A stretch of 64,000 bases of DNA from Dechloromonas denitrificans (GTDB lineage Bacteria > Pseudomonadota > Gammaproteobacteria > Burkholderiales > Rhodocyclaceae): contig NZ_CP075185.1 in the NCBI RefSeq assembly GCF_020510685.1, positions 2,480,001 to 2,544,000 of the forward strand, given 5' to 3'. Positions 1 to 11,081 of the stretch are shown here, in pieces. Positions within the stretch are counted from its first letter, which is position 1; every line of letters starts with the position of its first letter. The position numbers and the translations under genes are program-made. A model generated the notes under the pieces. The model saw only the letters and a list, made by a program, of their open reading frames with translations, did no database searches and was not told where the DNA came from.

Positions 1-1
1 T

Positions 2-214
2 CTCGGTTGCGTATCGGTCGGCCTCGGCTGGACCTTGATGCCACGCCGGGTAGTCGAGCAATCTCCGCATGCCGCCGACCTCGTCATCGAAACGCTGCCC
101 GACGACATCGCTCAGGTGCCGACCGGCATGATCTACCTGCGCGATGCGCCGCCGATGAACGTTCTGAACACCCTGGCCGAAGCCGTGGCCGCCGCAGCCC
201 GCCCGAAAAACTGA
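2..214 (+). CDS. LysR-family regulator, C-terminal end (partial)
   Basis: The window opens inside this gene, and only about 70 C-terminal residues are visible before the TGA. They contain a run VGLGWTLMPRRVVE, which matches the late part of a LysR substrate-binding domain, where a glycine-rich turn precedes a hydrophobic strand ending in P. The DNA-binding N-terminus lies outside the window, so the regulon cannot be guessed. No start codon is visible. Assignment to the LysR family is inference from this short fold signature. Confidence 0.6.
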   Translation, partial: LGCVSVGLGWTLMPRRVVEQSPHAADLVIETLPDDIAQVPTGMIYLRDAPPMNVLNTLAEAVAAAARPKN

Positions 215-278
215 CGTATCATCCCGGCCCTGAAAAATGGCTGTTCGAGACTGAAATGCTGACGAGTTTTGCCAAGCG

Positions 279-560
279 ATGAGCAATCCAAAACCCTGGT
301 ATCTGTATTTGATCGAATGCGTGGACGGCAGCATCTACACCGGCATCACCGTCGACGTCGAGGCCCGCTACGCCGCCCACCGGAACGGCAGCGGAGCGCG
401 CTACACGCGTTCGCACGTCCCGGCCAGACTGCTCGGATTTGAAGTCCACCCCGACCGGTCAACGGCGTCACAAGCCGAATACCGCGTCAAGCGGCTGAGC
501 GCCACCGAAAAACGCCGCTTTGCCGGTACGCTGATGCTCCCGGAAATCACCCTGCCCTAA
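279..560 (+). CDS. GIY-YIG nuclease superfamily protein
   Basis: A 93-residue single-domain protein of the UPF0213/YhbQ type. The GIY-YIG signature appears near the N-terminus as WYLYLIEC followed by SIYTGITVDVEARYAAH, and the conserved Arg and the late Glu of the fold are present (RYTRSHVPARLL; SQAEYRVKRL). GIY-YIG domains cut DNA by a single-metal mechanism, but the biological role of these stand-alone small members is not settled. The length is typical. It is preceded by about 60 non-coding bases and is followed after one base by the next ORF, so the two are probably co-transcribed. Confidence 0.88.
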   Translation: MSNPKPWYLYLIECVDGSIYTGITVDVEARYAAHRNGSGARYTRSHVPARLLGFEVHPDRSTASQAEYRVKRLSATEKRRFAGTLMLPEITLP

Positions 561-561
561 C

Positions 562-1206
562 ATGCAAATCGCCATCGCCTCCGCCATTCACCTGTTGCAC
601 GCGACACCCCACGCGGTGCTCGCTGCCCACTCGACGCAGTTGCCCGGTTACCCGTATGCCACGGCCGTGCCGCTGGTCGTTGACGAAGCGCAGCGACCGC
701 TGCTGCTGATCAGCAGCCTGGCGGAACACACGAAGAATCTGCTGGCCGATGGCCGGGCGAGCCTCGCCGTCAGCGAGACCGCACCGGCAAATATCCAGAA
801 CGCGGCGCGCATCACGCTGCTCGGCGACTTCGCGCGATGCGAGCCGACCGCGGCGACCGTCGCCCGCTATCTGCGCTTTCAGCCGGATGCCGGGCAATAT
901 CTGCAGCTCGATTTCATGTTCTTCCGGATGCAGGTCAAACGGGCGAGGTTTATCGGCGGCATCGGCAAAATGGGCTGGCTGGATTCAGCCGACTGGGACC
1001 AGCCGAACAGCATTACCGCCGAGCACGAGGAAGAACTGCTGGCAGCCGCCGCTGCACTCGCCGCCCCGGGCATCCGCTTGCTCGGTATTGACTGCTACGG
1101 CGTCGACTATCTGTCGGCCGGCAACCGGCAACGGCGGTGCTTTGAGGCGGCGCTATCGGCGGATGAATTGGCCAAAGCGCTGCCCGACCTTGTCCGCCGC
1201 CTGTAA
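562..1206 (+). CDS. HugZ-like pyridoxamine 5'-phosphate oxidase family protein
   Basis: A 214-residue protein with an N-terminal FMN-binding split-barrel (PYATAVPLVVDEAQRPLLLI, then SSLAEHTKNLLADGRASLAV) and a C-terminal DUF2470-like domain (about residues 148-214, starting near ITAEHEEELLAAA and containing GIDCYGVDYLSAG). This architecture is shared with HugZ/HutZ haem-degrading or haem-binding proteins and with many uncharacterised flavin-binding proteins. The late histidines that bind haem iron in HugZ are not obvious here, so general FMN-dependent redox function is safer than haem oxygenase. It starts one base after the GIY-YIG gene ends. Confidence 0.8.
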   Translation: MQIAIASAIHLLHATPHAVLAAHSTQLPGYPYATAVPLVVDEAQRPLLLISSLAEHTKNLLADGRASLAVSETAPANIQNAARITLLGDFARCEPTAATVARYLRFQPDAGQYLQLDFMFFRMQVKRARFIGGIGKMGWLDSADWDQPNSITAEHEEELLAAAAALAAPGIRLLGIDCYGVDYLSAGNRQRRCFEAALSADELAKALPDLVRRL

Positions 1207-1252
1207 ATCCGTGAAGACCGCTACAGTCTGACTGAACTGAAGGCGGCAAGAA

Positions 1253-1273
1253 GACTCTGACCCCGGTCAATTT
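1253..1273. repeat. Possible solitary REP-like palindromic remnant
   Basis: Read on the minus strand, the short intergenic stretch carries GACCGGGGTCAGAGTC, which resembles the extragenic repeats that accompany RAYT (REP-associated tyrosine) transposases in many proteobacteria. I see no second copy and no transposase in the window, so this is only a resemblance. Confidence 0.25.
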
Positions 1274-1287
1274 GTCCTCTGCGAGTC

Positions 1288-2436
1288 ATGCCACCCATCG
1301 CCATCAGCACCGTCACCACCGCCCGGGAAATCGGACGCGCCGCCTGGGAGCGTCTTGCCCCGCCCGGCCACCCCTTTCTCAATGCCGATTTTCTCGACAT
1401 TCTCGAACGCCACGAGACGGCTGGCCCGCCCTGTGGCTGGCAGGCCAATCACCTGATCGCCAAAGGCCGCGACGGCATGGTGGTCGGCATCCTGCCGAGC
1501 TACCTCAAGCGCAACTCGCATGGCGACTTCATCCGCGACTGGTCCTGGGCAGCCGCCTACGAGCAACTGGGCAAGGTCTATTTCCCGAAACTGCTGAGCG
1601 GCCTGCCGCACACCCCGGCACGCGGCCCACGCCTGCTGGTCGGTTCGGGGAACGATGCCGATGGGCTTCGCACAAGCCTGGTCGAGGCCGCCAGACACCG
1701 CGTCTCGGCCAACGGATTGTCCTCCTGGCACATCGCCTTGCCGGCCGACACCGACGTCGATCTGCTCGTTTCGCAAGGCCTGCTGGTCAGTCACGATGTC
1801 CAGTTCCATTGGCGAAATCGCGGGTTCGGTGATTTCGACGAGTTCCTCGGCGCCTTTGCCTCGGCGCGCCGCCGCAAGGTCAAGGCGGAACGCCGGCGGA
1901 TCGTCGACAGCGGTCTGCGCATCGAAGTCCGGCACGGCGATGAAATCGATCCCGCCGAGTGGCCCGCCCTCCACCAACTCTATGCCACGACGTTCGACAA
2001 GTTCGGCAATTACGCAGCCTTTTCCCCGTCCTGCTTTGCTGAGCTGGCGGCCACACTAGGCCGCCGGATGGTCGTCTTCATCGCGCGCGAAGGGGCGGTG
2101 CCAGTCGCCATTTCGATTTGCTTCCGCAGCGACGACACGCTGTACGGCCGCTACTGGGGCACCCTGGGCAATTACCACAGCCTGCACTTTGAACTGTGTT
2201 TTTACCAGGGCATTGCCTATTGCCTGGACCATGGACTATCGACCTTCGAGCCCGGCGCCGGCGGCGAGCACAAGGTGGCACGCGGCTTCGAACCGACGCT
2301 GGTCCGCTCGTGCCACTGGATAGAGGACGAGCGGATGCGCCACCTGATCGGCCAACACCTGGCGCGACAGAAATCCGCGGTTCTCGCCTATGCCGAGGAA
2401 GCAGCCAGTCACCTGCCGTATCGCACCGAGCCATGA
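1288..2436 (+). CDS. FemAB/GNAT-like N-acyltransferase (COG3146 type)
   Basis: A 382-residue protein matching the COG3146 family of predicted N-acyltransferases, sometimes labelled peptidoglycan biosynthesis proteins. Visible family signatures are the early NADFLDILERHE segment, the basic run ASARRRKVKAERRRI in the middle, and the late FELCFYQGIAYCLDHGL followed by EPGAGGEHKVARGFEP, which corresponds to the second acyl-CoA-binding fold of Fem-like proteins. Two GNAT-type halves are expected. Substrate and pathway are unknown. It has its own ATG after an 81-base gap, and 127 bases separate it from moaA. Confidence 0.8.
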   Translation: MPPIAISTVTTAREIGRAAWERLAPPGHPFLNADFLDILERHETAGPPCGWQANHLIAKGRDGMVVGILPSYLKRNSHGDFIRDWSWAAAYEQLGKVYFPKLLSGLPHTPARGPRLLVGSGNDADGLRTSLVEAARHRVSANGLSSWHIALPADTDVDLLVSQGLLVSHDVQFHWRNRGFGDFDEFLGAFASARRRKVKAERRRIVDSGLRIEVRHGDEIDPAEWPALHQLYATTFDKFGNYAAFSPSCFAELAATLGRRMVVFIAREGAVPVAISICFRSDDTLYGRYWGTLGNYHSLHFELCFYQGIAYCLDHGLSTFEPGAGGEHKVARGFEPTLVRSCHWIEDERMRHLIGQHLARQKSAVLAYAEEAASHLPYRTEP

Positions 2437-2563
2437 TGGCGCCAAGCGTGGGGAACCTTTTGGATTTTTGATCTCTCCACTTGTATGCTTCGGGCCCAAT
2501 ACAGATAATCCGCAGCCAGAAGCCACAAACCATTTCTTAGGCCGCGAAGCGAAAGCGCCAACC

Positions 2564-3637
2564 ATGCAGAACGAGACACTCAGGCCAGAATCAACACCCA
2601 CCGGGTTGGCGAACTTCATGCCGGTCATCGACCCGGCTGGGCAAAAGCACCCGGAAGGCACGCTGGTCGACAAGTACGGGCGACGGATCAGCTACGTCCG
2701 GCTGTCGATTACCGATCGCTGCGACTTCCGGTGCACCTACTGCATGGCCGAGGAAATGACGTTTCTGCCGCGCAATGAAGTGATGAGCCTGGAAGAGTGC
2801 CTGCGCGTCGCCACGGTTTTCGTCGGACTGGGCGTCAACAAGCTGCGCATTACCGGCGGCGAGCCGCTGGTGCGCAAGGACGCGATGTGGCTGATCGAGC
2901 GCCTGGGCGCCCTGCCCGGCCTCGATAATCTGGTGCTGACCACCAACGGTTCGCAACTCGACCGTTTCGCTCGTCCGCTGCGCCAAGCCGGCGTCAAGCG
3001 CATCAACATCAGCCTCGACACGCTCAACGCCGAGCGTTTCCGGAAAATCACCCGGATCGGCGACCTGAACAAGGTCCTGAAAGGCATAGAAGCCGCCCGC
3101 AGCGCCGGTTTTCGTCGGACCAAACTGAATGTGGTGATGATGCGCGGCACCAATGACGACGAGTTCGTCGATCTGGTTCAATTTGCGCTCGATAACGAAC
3201 TGGACATTTCCTTCATCGAGGAAATGCCGCTCGGCGAAATTCATGGCCGCAACACCACCTACATTTCCTCGGAAGAAACCCGCGAGCAGTTGGCTCGGCG
3301 CTTCGAGCTGATTCCGTCGACCGAAAACTCGGGCGGCCCGGCGCGTTACTGGCGCACACCCGGCTCGGAGTCACGGATCGGCTTCATTTCACCGCACAGC
3401 CACAATTTCTGCGACTCCTGCAACCGCGTGCGAATCACCGCCAAGGGCGAGCTCTACCCCTGCCTTGGCCAGAACGATGCCGCACACCTTCTGCCGGTGC
3501 TCCGCACCGACAACGACAACGCTGCCTTGCGCCAGGCGATTGTCGACAGCATGGGCATTAAACCCTACGGTCACGACTTCACAAAGCAGATGGACGCACC
3601 GCAGGTCGTGCGCTTCATGTCGATGACCGGCGGCTGA
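2564..3637 (+). CDS. moaA: GTP 3',8-cyclase MoaA
   Basis: A 357-residue radical SAM enzyme for the first step of molybdenum cofactor synthesis, converting GTP to 3',8-cyclo-GTP. The SAM-binding cluster motif CDFRCTYC and the second C-terminal cluster cysteines (CDSCNRVR, then ELYPC) are both intact, as are the TGGEPL SAM-binding loop and NISLDTL. The protein ends in SMTGG, the conserved double-glycine tail needed for function. The chosen ATG begins MQNETLRPES; the frame is open upstream, but those residues are not family-like. No Moco-riboswitch-like structure is apparent in the 127-base leader. A c-di-GMP protein follows after 9 bases. Confidence 0.95.
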   Translation: MQNETLRPESTPTGLANFMPVIDPAGQKHPEGTLVDKYGRRISYVRLSITDRCDFRCTYCMAEEMTFLPRNEVMSLEECLRVATVFVGLGVNKLRITGGEPLVRKDAMWLIERLGALPGLDNLVLTTNGSQLDRFARPLRQAGVKRINISLDTLNAERFRKITRIGDLNKVLKGIEAARSAGFRRTKLNVVMMRGTNDDEFVDLVQFALDNELDISFIEEMPLGEIHGRNTTYISSEETREQLARRFELIPSTENSGGPARYWRTPGSESRIGFISPHSHNFCDSCNRVRITAKGELYPCLGQNDAAHLLPVLRTDNDNAALRQAIVDSMGIKPYGHDFTKQMDAPQVVRFMSMTGG

Positions 3638-3646
3638 CCAACACCT

Positions 3647-5578
3647 GTGCCAAGCTTCGGCTTATCACAACTCGCCCGGTCTTCCTCGCGTCAGCACCGC
3701 CGAAAAAGCCGTAGACCTCAAAGCATTGCGATCCTCATCGCGCTGATTATTGGCTTGGCCGGCACACTGCTCGTACCGGGTATACCGTTTATCGCGCTGT
3801 TGCTCATCGCCGGTAGCGCTGCTGCCTGGCTCGCTTATGTGGAATGGCGCGAATTTCGCTCGATCAGCCGCGCGTACGACATGGCCATGCTGGCGGCCCA
3901 TGATGGATTCTGGGAATGGGATCCGGTCACCAAGGCGCTGCATGTCGGCACCCGGCTGCTGGAAATTCTCGGTTATGACGAGGACTTTCTGGCGGACACC
4001 GATGGCTGGCTGAAGCTGGTCCATCCCGATGATCGTGCCGCCTACAACAGCGCAGTGGCCGAACACCTCAAAGGGAAAACAGTTTTTTTCTACTGCGAAT
4101 ACCGGGTGCTGGCGAAAGACGGCACTTACCGCTGGATCGCCTCGCGTGGTTTGGCGGTGCGCGACCGGCATGGCAAGGCTTATCAGATGGTCGGCTCGGT
4201 GACCGACATCACCGAGCGCCGTACGCACCAGGAGGAAATGGAGTTTCTCGCCCAACACGACGTACTGACCGGCCTGCCCAATCGCCTCCTTTTTTCTCAA
4301 CAGTTGCACAACGCCATCGTGAAGGCCAAGGAGCGCAGTTGCAAACTCGCCGTCCTCTTCATCGATCTGGATCGCTTCAAGAATATCAACGACACGCTGG
4401 GTCATCGCGCCGGCGACCAGTTGCTGCAGCTTGTTGCACTGCGTCTCAAGCAGGAGATGCCGGCCAATTGCTGCCTCTATCGCCAGGGCGGCGACGAGTT
4501 CATCGTCCTGATAAATCCGATCAGCGATGCCAACGTAGCGGTCGACACGGCTTTGATATTCAAGGAACAGATCACGGCGCCCTTTCTCTGCGGTGAAACC
4601 GATTTTTTTACCAGCGCCAGCATCGGCATCAGCATCTTTCCTGAAGATGCCGGCGATGGGGAGACGCTGCTTCGGCATGCCGATACCGCGATGTACGAGG
4701 CGAAGGCGGCGGGCGGGAATGCCATACGCTCGCATACCCCGCTGATGAACCAGCGGGTAACCTTCCGTATGTCTCTCGAAACGCGCCTGCGTCGTGCCTT
4801 GCAGGAGCAACAACTCGAGCTTTATTTCCAACCCCAGGTTGATACCCAGACCGGCCAGCTCGTCGGCGCCGAAGCTTTGCTTCGTTGGCACGACGGCGAG
4901 AGCCAGATTCCGCCCGATCACTTCATTCCGGTTGCCGAAGAATGCGGCTTGATCGTACCGATCGGCGATTGGGTCATCGAGCAGGCGGTCGCCCAGATCA
5001 ACGCGTGGCGAGAACAGTTTGGCGAGATTCCGCCGATTGCCATCAACCTGTCGCCGCGCCAGTTCTGGCGCCCTTCGGTATCCCAATTCATTCTGGAAAA
5101 ACTTCAGGCAGCAGGCTTGCCCAGCAGTGCGCTCGAGGTGGAAATCACCGAGTCGGTCCTGCTCGATGCGGAAGGAGGCTCCATCGAACAGTTGCGCCAC
5201 CTGCGTGCGGCGGGTATCACGATTGCGCTGGATGACTTCGGCACCGGTTATTCGTCGCTCTCCTATCTGCAACGCCTACCCATCGGCACACTGAAGATCG
5301 ACCGTTCCTTCATTAATGACTTGGTTCTCGACGATGGCTCGGCAGGCAGTGACCCGCTGGTCCGGGCCATCATTGCCATGGCAAAAAGCCTGTCTCTCCG
5401 GGTAGTTGCCGAAGGCGTCGAAACGGTGCCCCAGCATCGCCGCCTGAAGACCCTCGGCTGTGATGTTTTGCAGGGCTATCTGATCAGTCGTCCGTTACCG
5501 GCGGCTGAATTTGCTGCCAAATTCCTCGTCCACCGCAGCAAGGTGAATACATCCCTTGAATACGGCCCTCAGGGATAA
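3647..5578 (+). CDS. Membrane-anchored PAS-GGDEF-EAL c-di-GMP protein
   Basis: A 643-residue protein with a GTG start: a hydrophobic N-terminus (about residues 26-66, probably two membrane segments), a PAS domain (about 82-190, AHDGFWEW...VTDITERR), a GGDEF domain with intact RQGGDEF near residue 280, and an EAL domain with GAEALLRW and DDFGTGYSS. Both catalytic signatures look intact, so it could make and break c-di-GMP. The RxxD inhibitory site expected just before GGDEF is missing, with ANCC in its place, so product inhibition of the cyclase is unlikely. It follows moaA by 9 bases and may be transcribed with it. Confidence 0.92.
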   Translation: MPSFGLSQLARSSSRQHRRKSRRPQSIAILIALIIGLAGTLLVPGIPFIALLLIAGSAAAWLAYVEWREFRSISRAYDMAMLAAHDGFWEWDPVTKALHVGTRLLEILGYDEDFLADTDGWLKLVHPDDRAAYNSAVAEHLKGKTVFFYCEYRVLAKDGTYRWIASRGLAVRDRHGKAYQMVGSVTDITERRTHQEEMEFLAQHDVLTGLPNRLLFSQQLHNAIVKAKERSCKLAVLFIDLDRFKNINDTLGHRAGDQLLQLVALRLKQEMPANCCLYRQGGDEFIVLINPISDANVAVDTALIFKEQITAPFLCGETDFFTSASIGISIFPEDAGDGETLLRHADTAMYEAKAAGGNAIRSHTPLMNQRVTFRMSLETRLRRALQEQQLELYFQPQVDTQTGQLVGAEALLRWHDGESQIPPDHFIPVAEECGLIVPIGDWVIEQAVAQINAWREQFGEIPPIAINLSPRQFWRPSVSQFILEKLQAAGLPSSALEVEITESVLLDAEGGSIEQLRHLRAAGITIALDDFGTGYSSLSYLQRLPIGTLKIDRSFINDLVLDDGSAGSDPLVRAIIAMAKSLSLRVVAEGVETVPQHRRLKTLGCDVLQGYLISRPLPAAEFAAKFLVHRSKVNTSLEYGPQG

Positions 5579-5654
5579 ATCCGGCAGAAGCCGATTGCAC
5601 AGATCGGCTTCGAGATCGCGCCAAGCAAAGTAAAAAAGATCGACGCAGCCAATA

Positions 5655-5681
5655 AAAAGGCGACCCAACGGGTCGCCTTTC
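5655..5681 (-). terminator. Rho-independent terminator downstream of typA
   Basis: An 11-bp perfect stem (5656-5666 paired with 5670-5680, arm AAAGGCGACCC) with a 3-base loop. On the minus strand the stem runs into TTTTTATT, a good U-tract, so it should end the typA transcript. On the plus strand there is no U-tract after the stem. Confidence 0.85.
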
Positions 5682-5724
5682 TGTGACGCAGTACCCGCAC
5701 CCAAAGGGTGCCGGCGGAGGCTGA

Positions 5725-7563
<1,839 letters not shown>

Positions 7564-7633
7564 GGGAAGACCTGAAAAATCAAAGGCGTGATTCTACCAC
7601 CCCGTGCTGCGCCGCAACATCCCCAAGCTGCTT

Positions 7634-8020
7634 TTAACCTTCTTTATTGCGCATGAAATCAGCGGTATTGAAGAAATTCTCCAGCAGTTTAGCGCGGATA
7701 CCCGGCTCGATACCGACATCTTCCATCGCCAGAACCATGCAGGCGACCCACTGGTCGCGCTCCTTGACGCCGATCGAAAAAGGCATGTGACGACCCCGCA
7801 AGCGGGGATGCCCGAATTTTTCGACGAACAGATCCGGCCCGCCCAGCCAGCCGGACAGGAACATGTAGAGCTTTTCGCGGGAACCCTGCAGGCTTTCCGG
7901 ATGCATGCCGCGCAGCTCGGCAAATTGCGGGGTGCTGTCCATCAACTGATAGAAGCGGTCGGCCAGTTTGCCGACGGTGACATCGCCACCGATTTTTTCG
8001 TACGTTGAAATTTTTTCCAT
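7634..8020 (-). CDS. Group II truncated hemoglobin
   Basis: A 128-residue 2-over-2 globin. The group II signature is visible: the early YEKIGGDVTVGKLADRFY, the aromatic-rich FLSGWLGGPDLF, and KFGHPRLRGRH containing the proximal haem histidine, followed by MPFSIG. Proteins of this group bind O2 or NO and are linked to nitrosative or oxidative stress and to microaerobic life. It lies between ygiQ and typA on the same strand with short gaps, so a shared transcript is possible. Confidence 0.92.
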   Translation of the reverse strand: MEKISTYEKIGGDVTVGKLADRFYQLMDSTPQFAELRGMHPESLQGSREKLYMFLSGWLGGPDLFVEKFGHPRLRGRHMPFSIGVKERDQWVACMVLAMEDVGIEPGIRAKLLENFFNTADFMRNKEG

Positions 8021-8059
8021 GAATATTTATTTGTATCGCTGAGAATTTTGACGGGGCCG

Positions 8060-10249
8060 TCAGGCCTTGCGTTTCGGCGGACGGTTGCGCGCCGCGGCGA
8101 GAGGCCTGACCCCGGGTCGTGGCGCGATCCGCGGTCCGGGCGGGGTCATGTGCAGGCGGGTGGTTTTTTCCGGCGGAACGGCAAAGCCGGCCGGCTGCCA
8201 GGCCGGAATCAGCTGCTTCTTGCCGTTGCCGATCAGGTCGGCCCGCCCCATTTCCTTCAGCGCATCGCGCAGGAGCGGCCAGTTGGCCGGATCGTGGTAG
8301 CGCAGGAACGCCTTGTGCAGTTTGCGCTGCCGGCCGTTGCGCACGGTATGAACCGGCTCGCTGCCCCGCGTCACCTTCTTCAGCGGATTGCGCTCGCTGT
8401 GATACATGGTGGTCGCCAGGGCCATCGGCGTCGGCAGGAAGGTCTGCACCTGATCCAGACGGAAATTGTTTTTCTTCAGCCAGAGCGCCAGGTTCAACAT
8501 ATCCTCATCGCCGGTCCCGGGGTGGGCGGCGATGAAATAGGGAATCAGGTATTGCTCCTTGCCGGCCTCGCGCGAGAAGCGATCGAACAGCTGCTTGAAG
8601 CGGTCGTAGGCGCCCATGCCCGGCTTCATCATCTTCGACAGCGGGCCTTCCTCGGTATGTTCGGGGGCGATCTTCAGGTAGCCGCCGACGTGGTGGGTAA
8701 CCAGTTCCTTGATGTACTCCGGCGAGCGCACTGCCAGGTCGTAGCGCAAACCCGAGCCGATCAACACTTTCTTGACGCCCTTCAGGCTCCGCGCCTTGCG
8801 GTACAGCGAAATCAGTTGCGAGTGGTCGGTCCCCAAGTTCTCGCAGATATCGGGATAAACGCAGGACAGGCGGCGGCAGGCCGATTCGATCTTTTCGTCC
8901 TTGCATTTGAGGTGGTACATGTTGGCGGTCGGGCCGCCGAGGTCGGAGACGATACCGGTGAAACCTGGCGTCTTGTCGCGCATTTCCTCGATTTCGCGGA
9001 GCACCGAATCTTCCGAACGGCTCTGGATAATGCGCCCCTCGTGCTCGGTGATCGAACAGAAGGTACAGCCACCGAAACAGCCGCGCATGATATTGACCGA
9101 GAAGCGGATCATCTCCCAGGCCGGAATCTTGGCATCGCCGTAGGACGGATGCGGCCGGCGGGCATAGGGCAGTTCGTAAACCTGGTCGAGTTCCTCGGTG
9201 GTCAACGGAATCGGCGGCGGATTCAGCCAGACGTCGCGCTCGCCGTGCGCCTGGACCAGCGCCCGGGCATTGCCCGGATTGGATTCAAGATGGAAGGTGC
9301 GCGACGCGTGCGCGTAGAGTACCGGATCGTCCTTGACCTGCTCGTAGGACGGCAGGCGAACGACGGTATGGGCCCGCTTTTCGCGCAGCGCCGCCAGCCG
9401 TTCCTGCTTGGACACGATGCGCACCGTGTGCTCGCCGGGTTGACCAGCGGCGGCGGTCTTGTCCGTCGGCATTTCCATGGCGTAGGGATCGGCATGCTGG
9501 ATCAGCGGTCCCGGCGTATCGACCTGGGTCGAGTCCACGGCATCCCAGCTTTCGTCCGGCACCCAGCCGCTCGGCACCATGAAGGCCGTGCCGCGCAGGT
9601 CACGGATGTCGCCGATCTTTTCGCCCTTGGCCAGGCGATGCGTCAGTTCGACCAGCGCCCGTTCGGCGTTGCCGAAGAGCAGCAAATCGGCCTTCGAATC
9701 GGGCAACACCGAACGGCGCACCTTGTCCGACCAGTAATCGTAATGGGCGATGCGGCGCAGGCTGGCTTCGATCGAGCCGATGACGACATTGCTGCCGGGA
9801 AAAGCCTCGCGGCAACGCTGGGCATAGACCGTGACCGCCCGATCCGGGCGCTTGTTGGGTTCGGCATTGGCTGTGTAGGCATCATCGGAACGACTCTTGC
9901 GGTCAGAGGTGTAGCGATTGACCATGGAGTCCATGTTGCCGGCGGTAACGCCAAAGTACAGATTGGGTTTGCCGAGACGCTTGAAATCGGCGGCCGAATT
10001 CCAGTCCGGCTGGCAGATGATGCCAACGCGAAAGCCCTGCCCTTCGAGCAGACGGCCGATCAGCGCCATGCCGAAGCTGGGATGATCGATGTAGGCATCG
10101 CCGGTGATCAGGATGATGTCGCAGGAATCCCAGCCCAACGCATCCATCTCGCTGCGCGACATGGGCAGGAAAGGCGCCGGACCGAAGCGGTGGGCCCAGA
10201 ATTTGCGATAGCCGAAAAGCGGGTGAGTCATTTGTTTATTTGAATCCAT
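8060..10249 (-). CDS. YgiQ family radical SAM protein
   Basis: About 729 residues. The radical SAM CxxxCxxC motif is seen as CFGGCTFC within the [20 protein letters not shown] region, after a long N-terminal B12-binding-like domain ([15 protein letters not shown]). The basic C-terminal tail is rich in P, R and K, which is typical. Function is unknown for the whole family. The start was set at the ATG giving [15 protein letters not shown] because family homology begins at [16 protein letters not shown] second ATG at 10231 is equally possible, and the frame stays open upstream to 10390 without resembling the family. Confidence 0.9.
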   Translation of the reverse strand: MDSNKQMTHPLFGYRKFWAHRFGPAPFLPMSRSEMDALGWDSCDIILITGDAYIDHPSFGMALIGRLLEGQGFRVGIICQPDWNSAADFKRLGKPNLYFGVTAGNMDSMVNRYTSDRKSRSDDAYTANAEPNKRPDRAVTVYAQRCREAFPGSNVVIGSIEASLRRIAHYDYWSDKVRRSVLPDSKADLLLFGNAERALVELTHRLAKGEKIGDIRDLRGTAFMVPSGWVPDESWDAVDSTQVDTPGPLIQHADPYAMEMPTDKTAAAGQPGEHTVRIVSKQERLAALREKRAHTVVRLPSYEQVKDDPVLYAHASRTFHLESNPGNARALVQAHGERDVWLNPPPIPLTTEELDQVYELPYARRPHPSYGDAKIPAWEMIRFSVNIMRGCFGGCTFCSITEHEGRIIQSRSEDSVLREIEEMRDKTPGFTGIVSDLGGPTANMYHLKCKDEKIESACRRLSCVYPDICENLGTDHSQLISLYRKARSLKGVKKVLIGSGLRYDLAVRSPEYIKELVTHHVGGYLKIAPEHTEEGPLSKMMKPGMGAYDRFKQLFDRFSREAGKEQYLIPYFIAAHPGTGDEDMLNLALWLKKNNFRLDQVQTFLPTPMALATTMYHSERNPLKKVTRGSEPVHTVRNGRQRKLHKAFLRYHDPANWPLLRDALKEMGRADLIGNGKKQLIPAWQPAGFAVPPEKTTRLHMTPPGPRIAPRPGVRPLAAARNRPPKRKA

Positions 10250-10450
10250 GAAATATTTTACATGAGCGCTCTGGCGACCATGGCGAACCTGCCGTATCGT
10301 CAGGCACCTGGCCTGGCGATGATAAATTTTCTGACCGCGAACCACCGGCTGTTCCGATCCTCTCGATCGGCGGTCGCATAGACCATCCAAGGAACAAAGA
10401 GTTCACTAAGGCTGGCCAGCCGAACCGGCAAAATGCCTGGCGCATGTCCG

Positions 10451-10480
10451 CCGGCGCCGGCGAATATCGACCGGCACCGG
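10451..10480 (-). terminator. Hairpin after the OmpA-lipoprotein gene
   Basis: GC-rich inverted repeat 14 bases beyond the ompA-like stop: arms 10451-10461 and 10470-10480 pair over 11 positions on the minus-strand RNA (9 Watson-Crick, 2 G-U) with an 8-base loop. No U-tract follows, so it may stabilise an RNA end rather than terminate on its own. The rest of the 10250-10493 gap holds nothing I recognise. Confidence 0.4.
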
Positions 10481-10493
10481 CTTGCCGCAACGC

Positions 10494-11081
10494 TTAGCGC
10501 AAATTGATTTCGACCCGCCGATTGCGCGGCTCGTCGACTTCGTCCTCGGTCGGCACCAGCAGATCGCGCTCGCCCCGCCCTACCGTTTCCAGACTGTCGG
10601 CCGGAACCCCCGAGGCAATCAGTTGATCGCGTATCGCTTCAGCGCGGTTTTTTGACAGCGCATCATTGGCCTGCCGGCTACCGACCCGGTCGGTATGGCC
10701 GATCACCCTGACCTCGAGTGCCGTACGCTCGGAAATTTCCCGGCGCATTTTGACGAATGCGGCCTGCGATACCGGGGTCAGCGTATTGCTGCCCGGCTCG
10801 AAGTACAGCAGATAACTGCTCGGCCGCGCCGGCATGGCGGCCAGTGCCGCCGCAAAATGTTCCTGAACCTCTTCCGACGAGGCCTGATAGAGGCTGCTGG
10901 CGCCGCCCCGCCGTTGTGCCGCCGCATAAGGCTGGTTGAGCAGCAATTCGCCGCGCTCATCACGCAGCACCAGGGCCGAAGCCTGACCATCGGCCGAGGG
11001 CAGCAGGATCACCCGTTCGCTGACACAACCGGCCAACGACATCGCCGCAGCAAGGCCAAGCAGAAGTTTGGTCTTATTCAT
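10494..11081 (-). CDS. OmpA-family outer-membrane lipoprotein
   Basis: 195 residues. A lipoprotein signal peptide ends in SLAGC, with Cys19 as the lipidated residue. A C-terminal OmpA-like peptidoglycan-binding domain (about residues 95-195) contains YFEPGSNTLTP, VIGHTDRVGS and NRRVEINLR. It should anchor the outer membrane to the cell wall. The ATG lies inside the end of the upstream FecR-domain gene (8-base overlap), so the two are translationally coupled. The open frame continues upstream to 11261, but there it is the shadow of the FecR gene. Confidence 0.9.
   Translation of the reverse strand: MNKTKLLLGLAAAMSLAGCVSERVILLPSADGQASALVLRDERGELLLNQPYAAAQRRGGASSLYQASSEEVQEHFAAALAAMPARPSSYLLYFEPGSNTLTPVSQAAFVKMRREISERTALEVRVIGHTDRVGSRQANDALSKNRAEAIRDQLIASGVPADSLETVGRGERDLLVPTEDEVDEPRNRRVEINLR

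Noticed and set aside
2437..2563. Possible Moco riboswitch before moaA
   Set aside because: I looked for the conserved helices and GNRA-type elements and did not find them; the 127-base leader is unstructured by eye.
8048..10243. 731-codon open frame opposite the YgiQ gene
   Set aside because: Antisense shadow of a gene with clear radical SAM motifs; no domain of its own.
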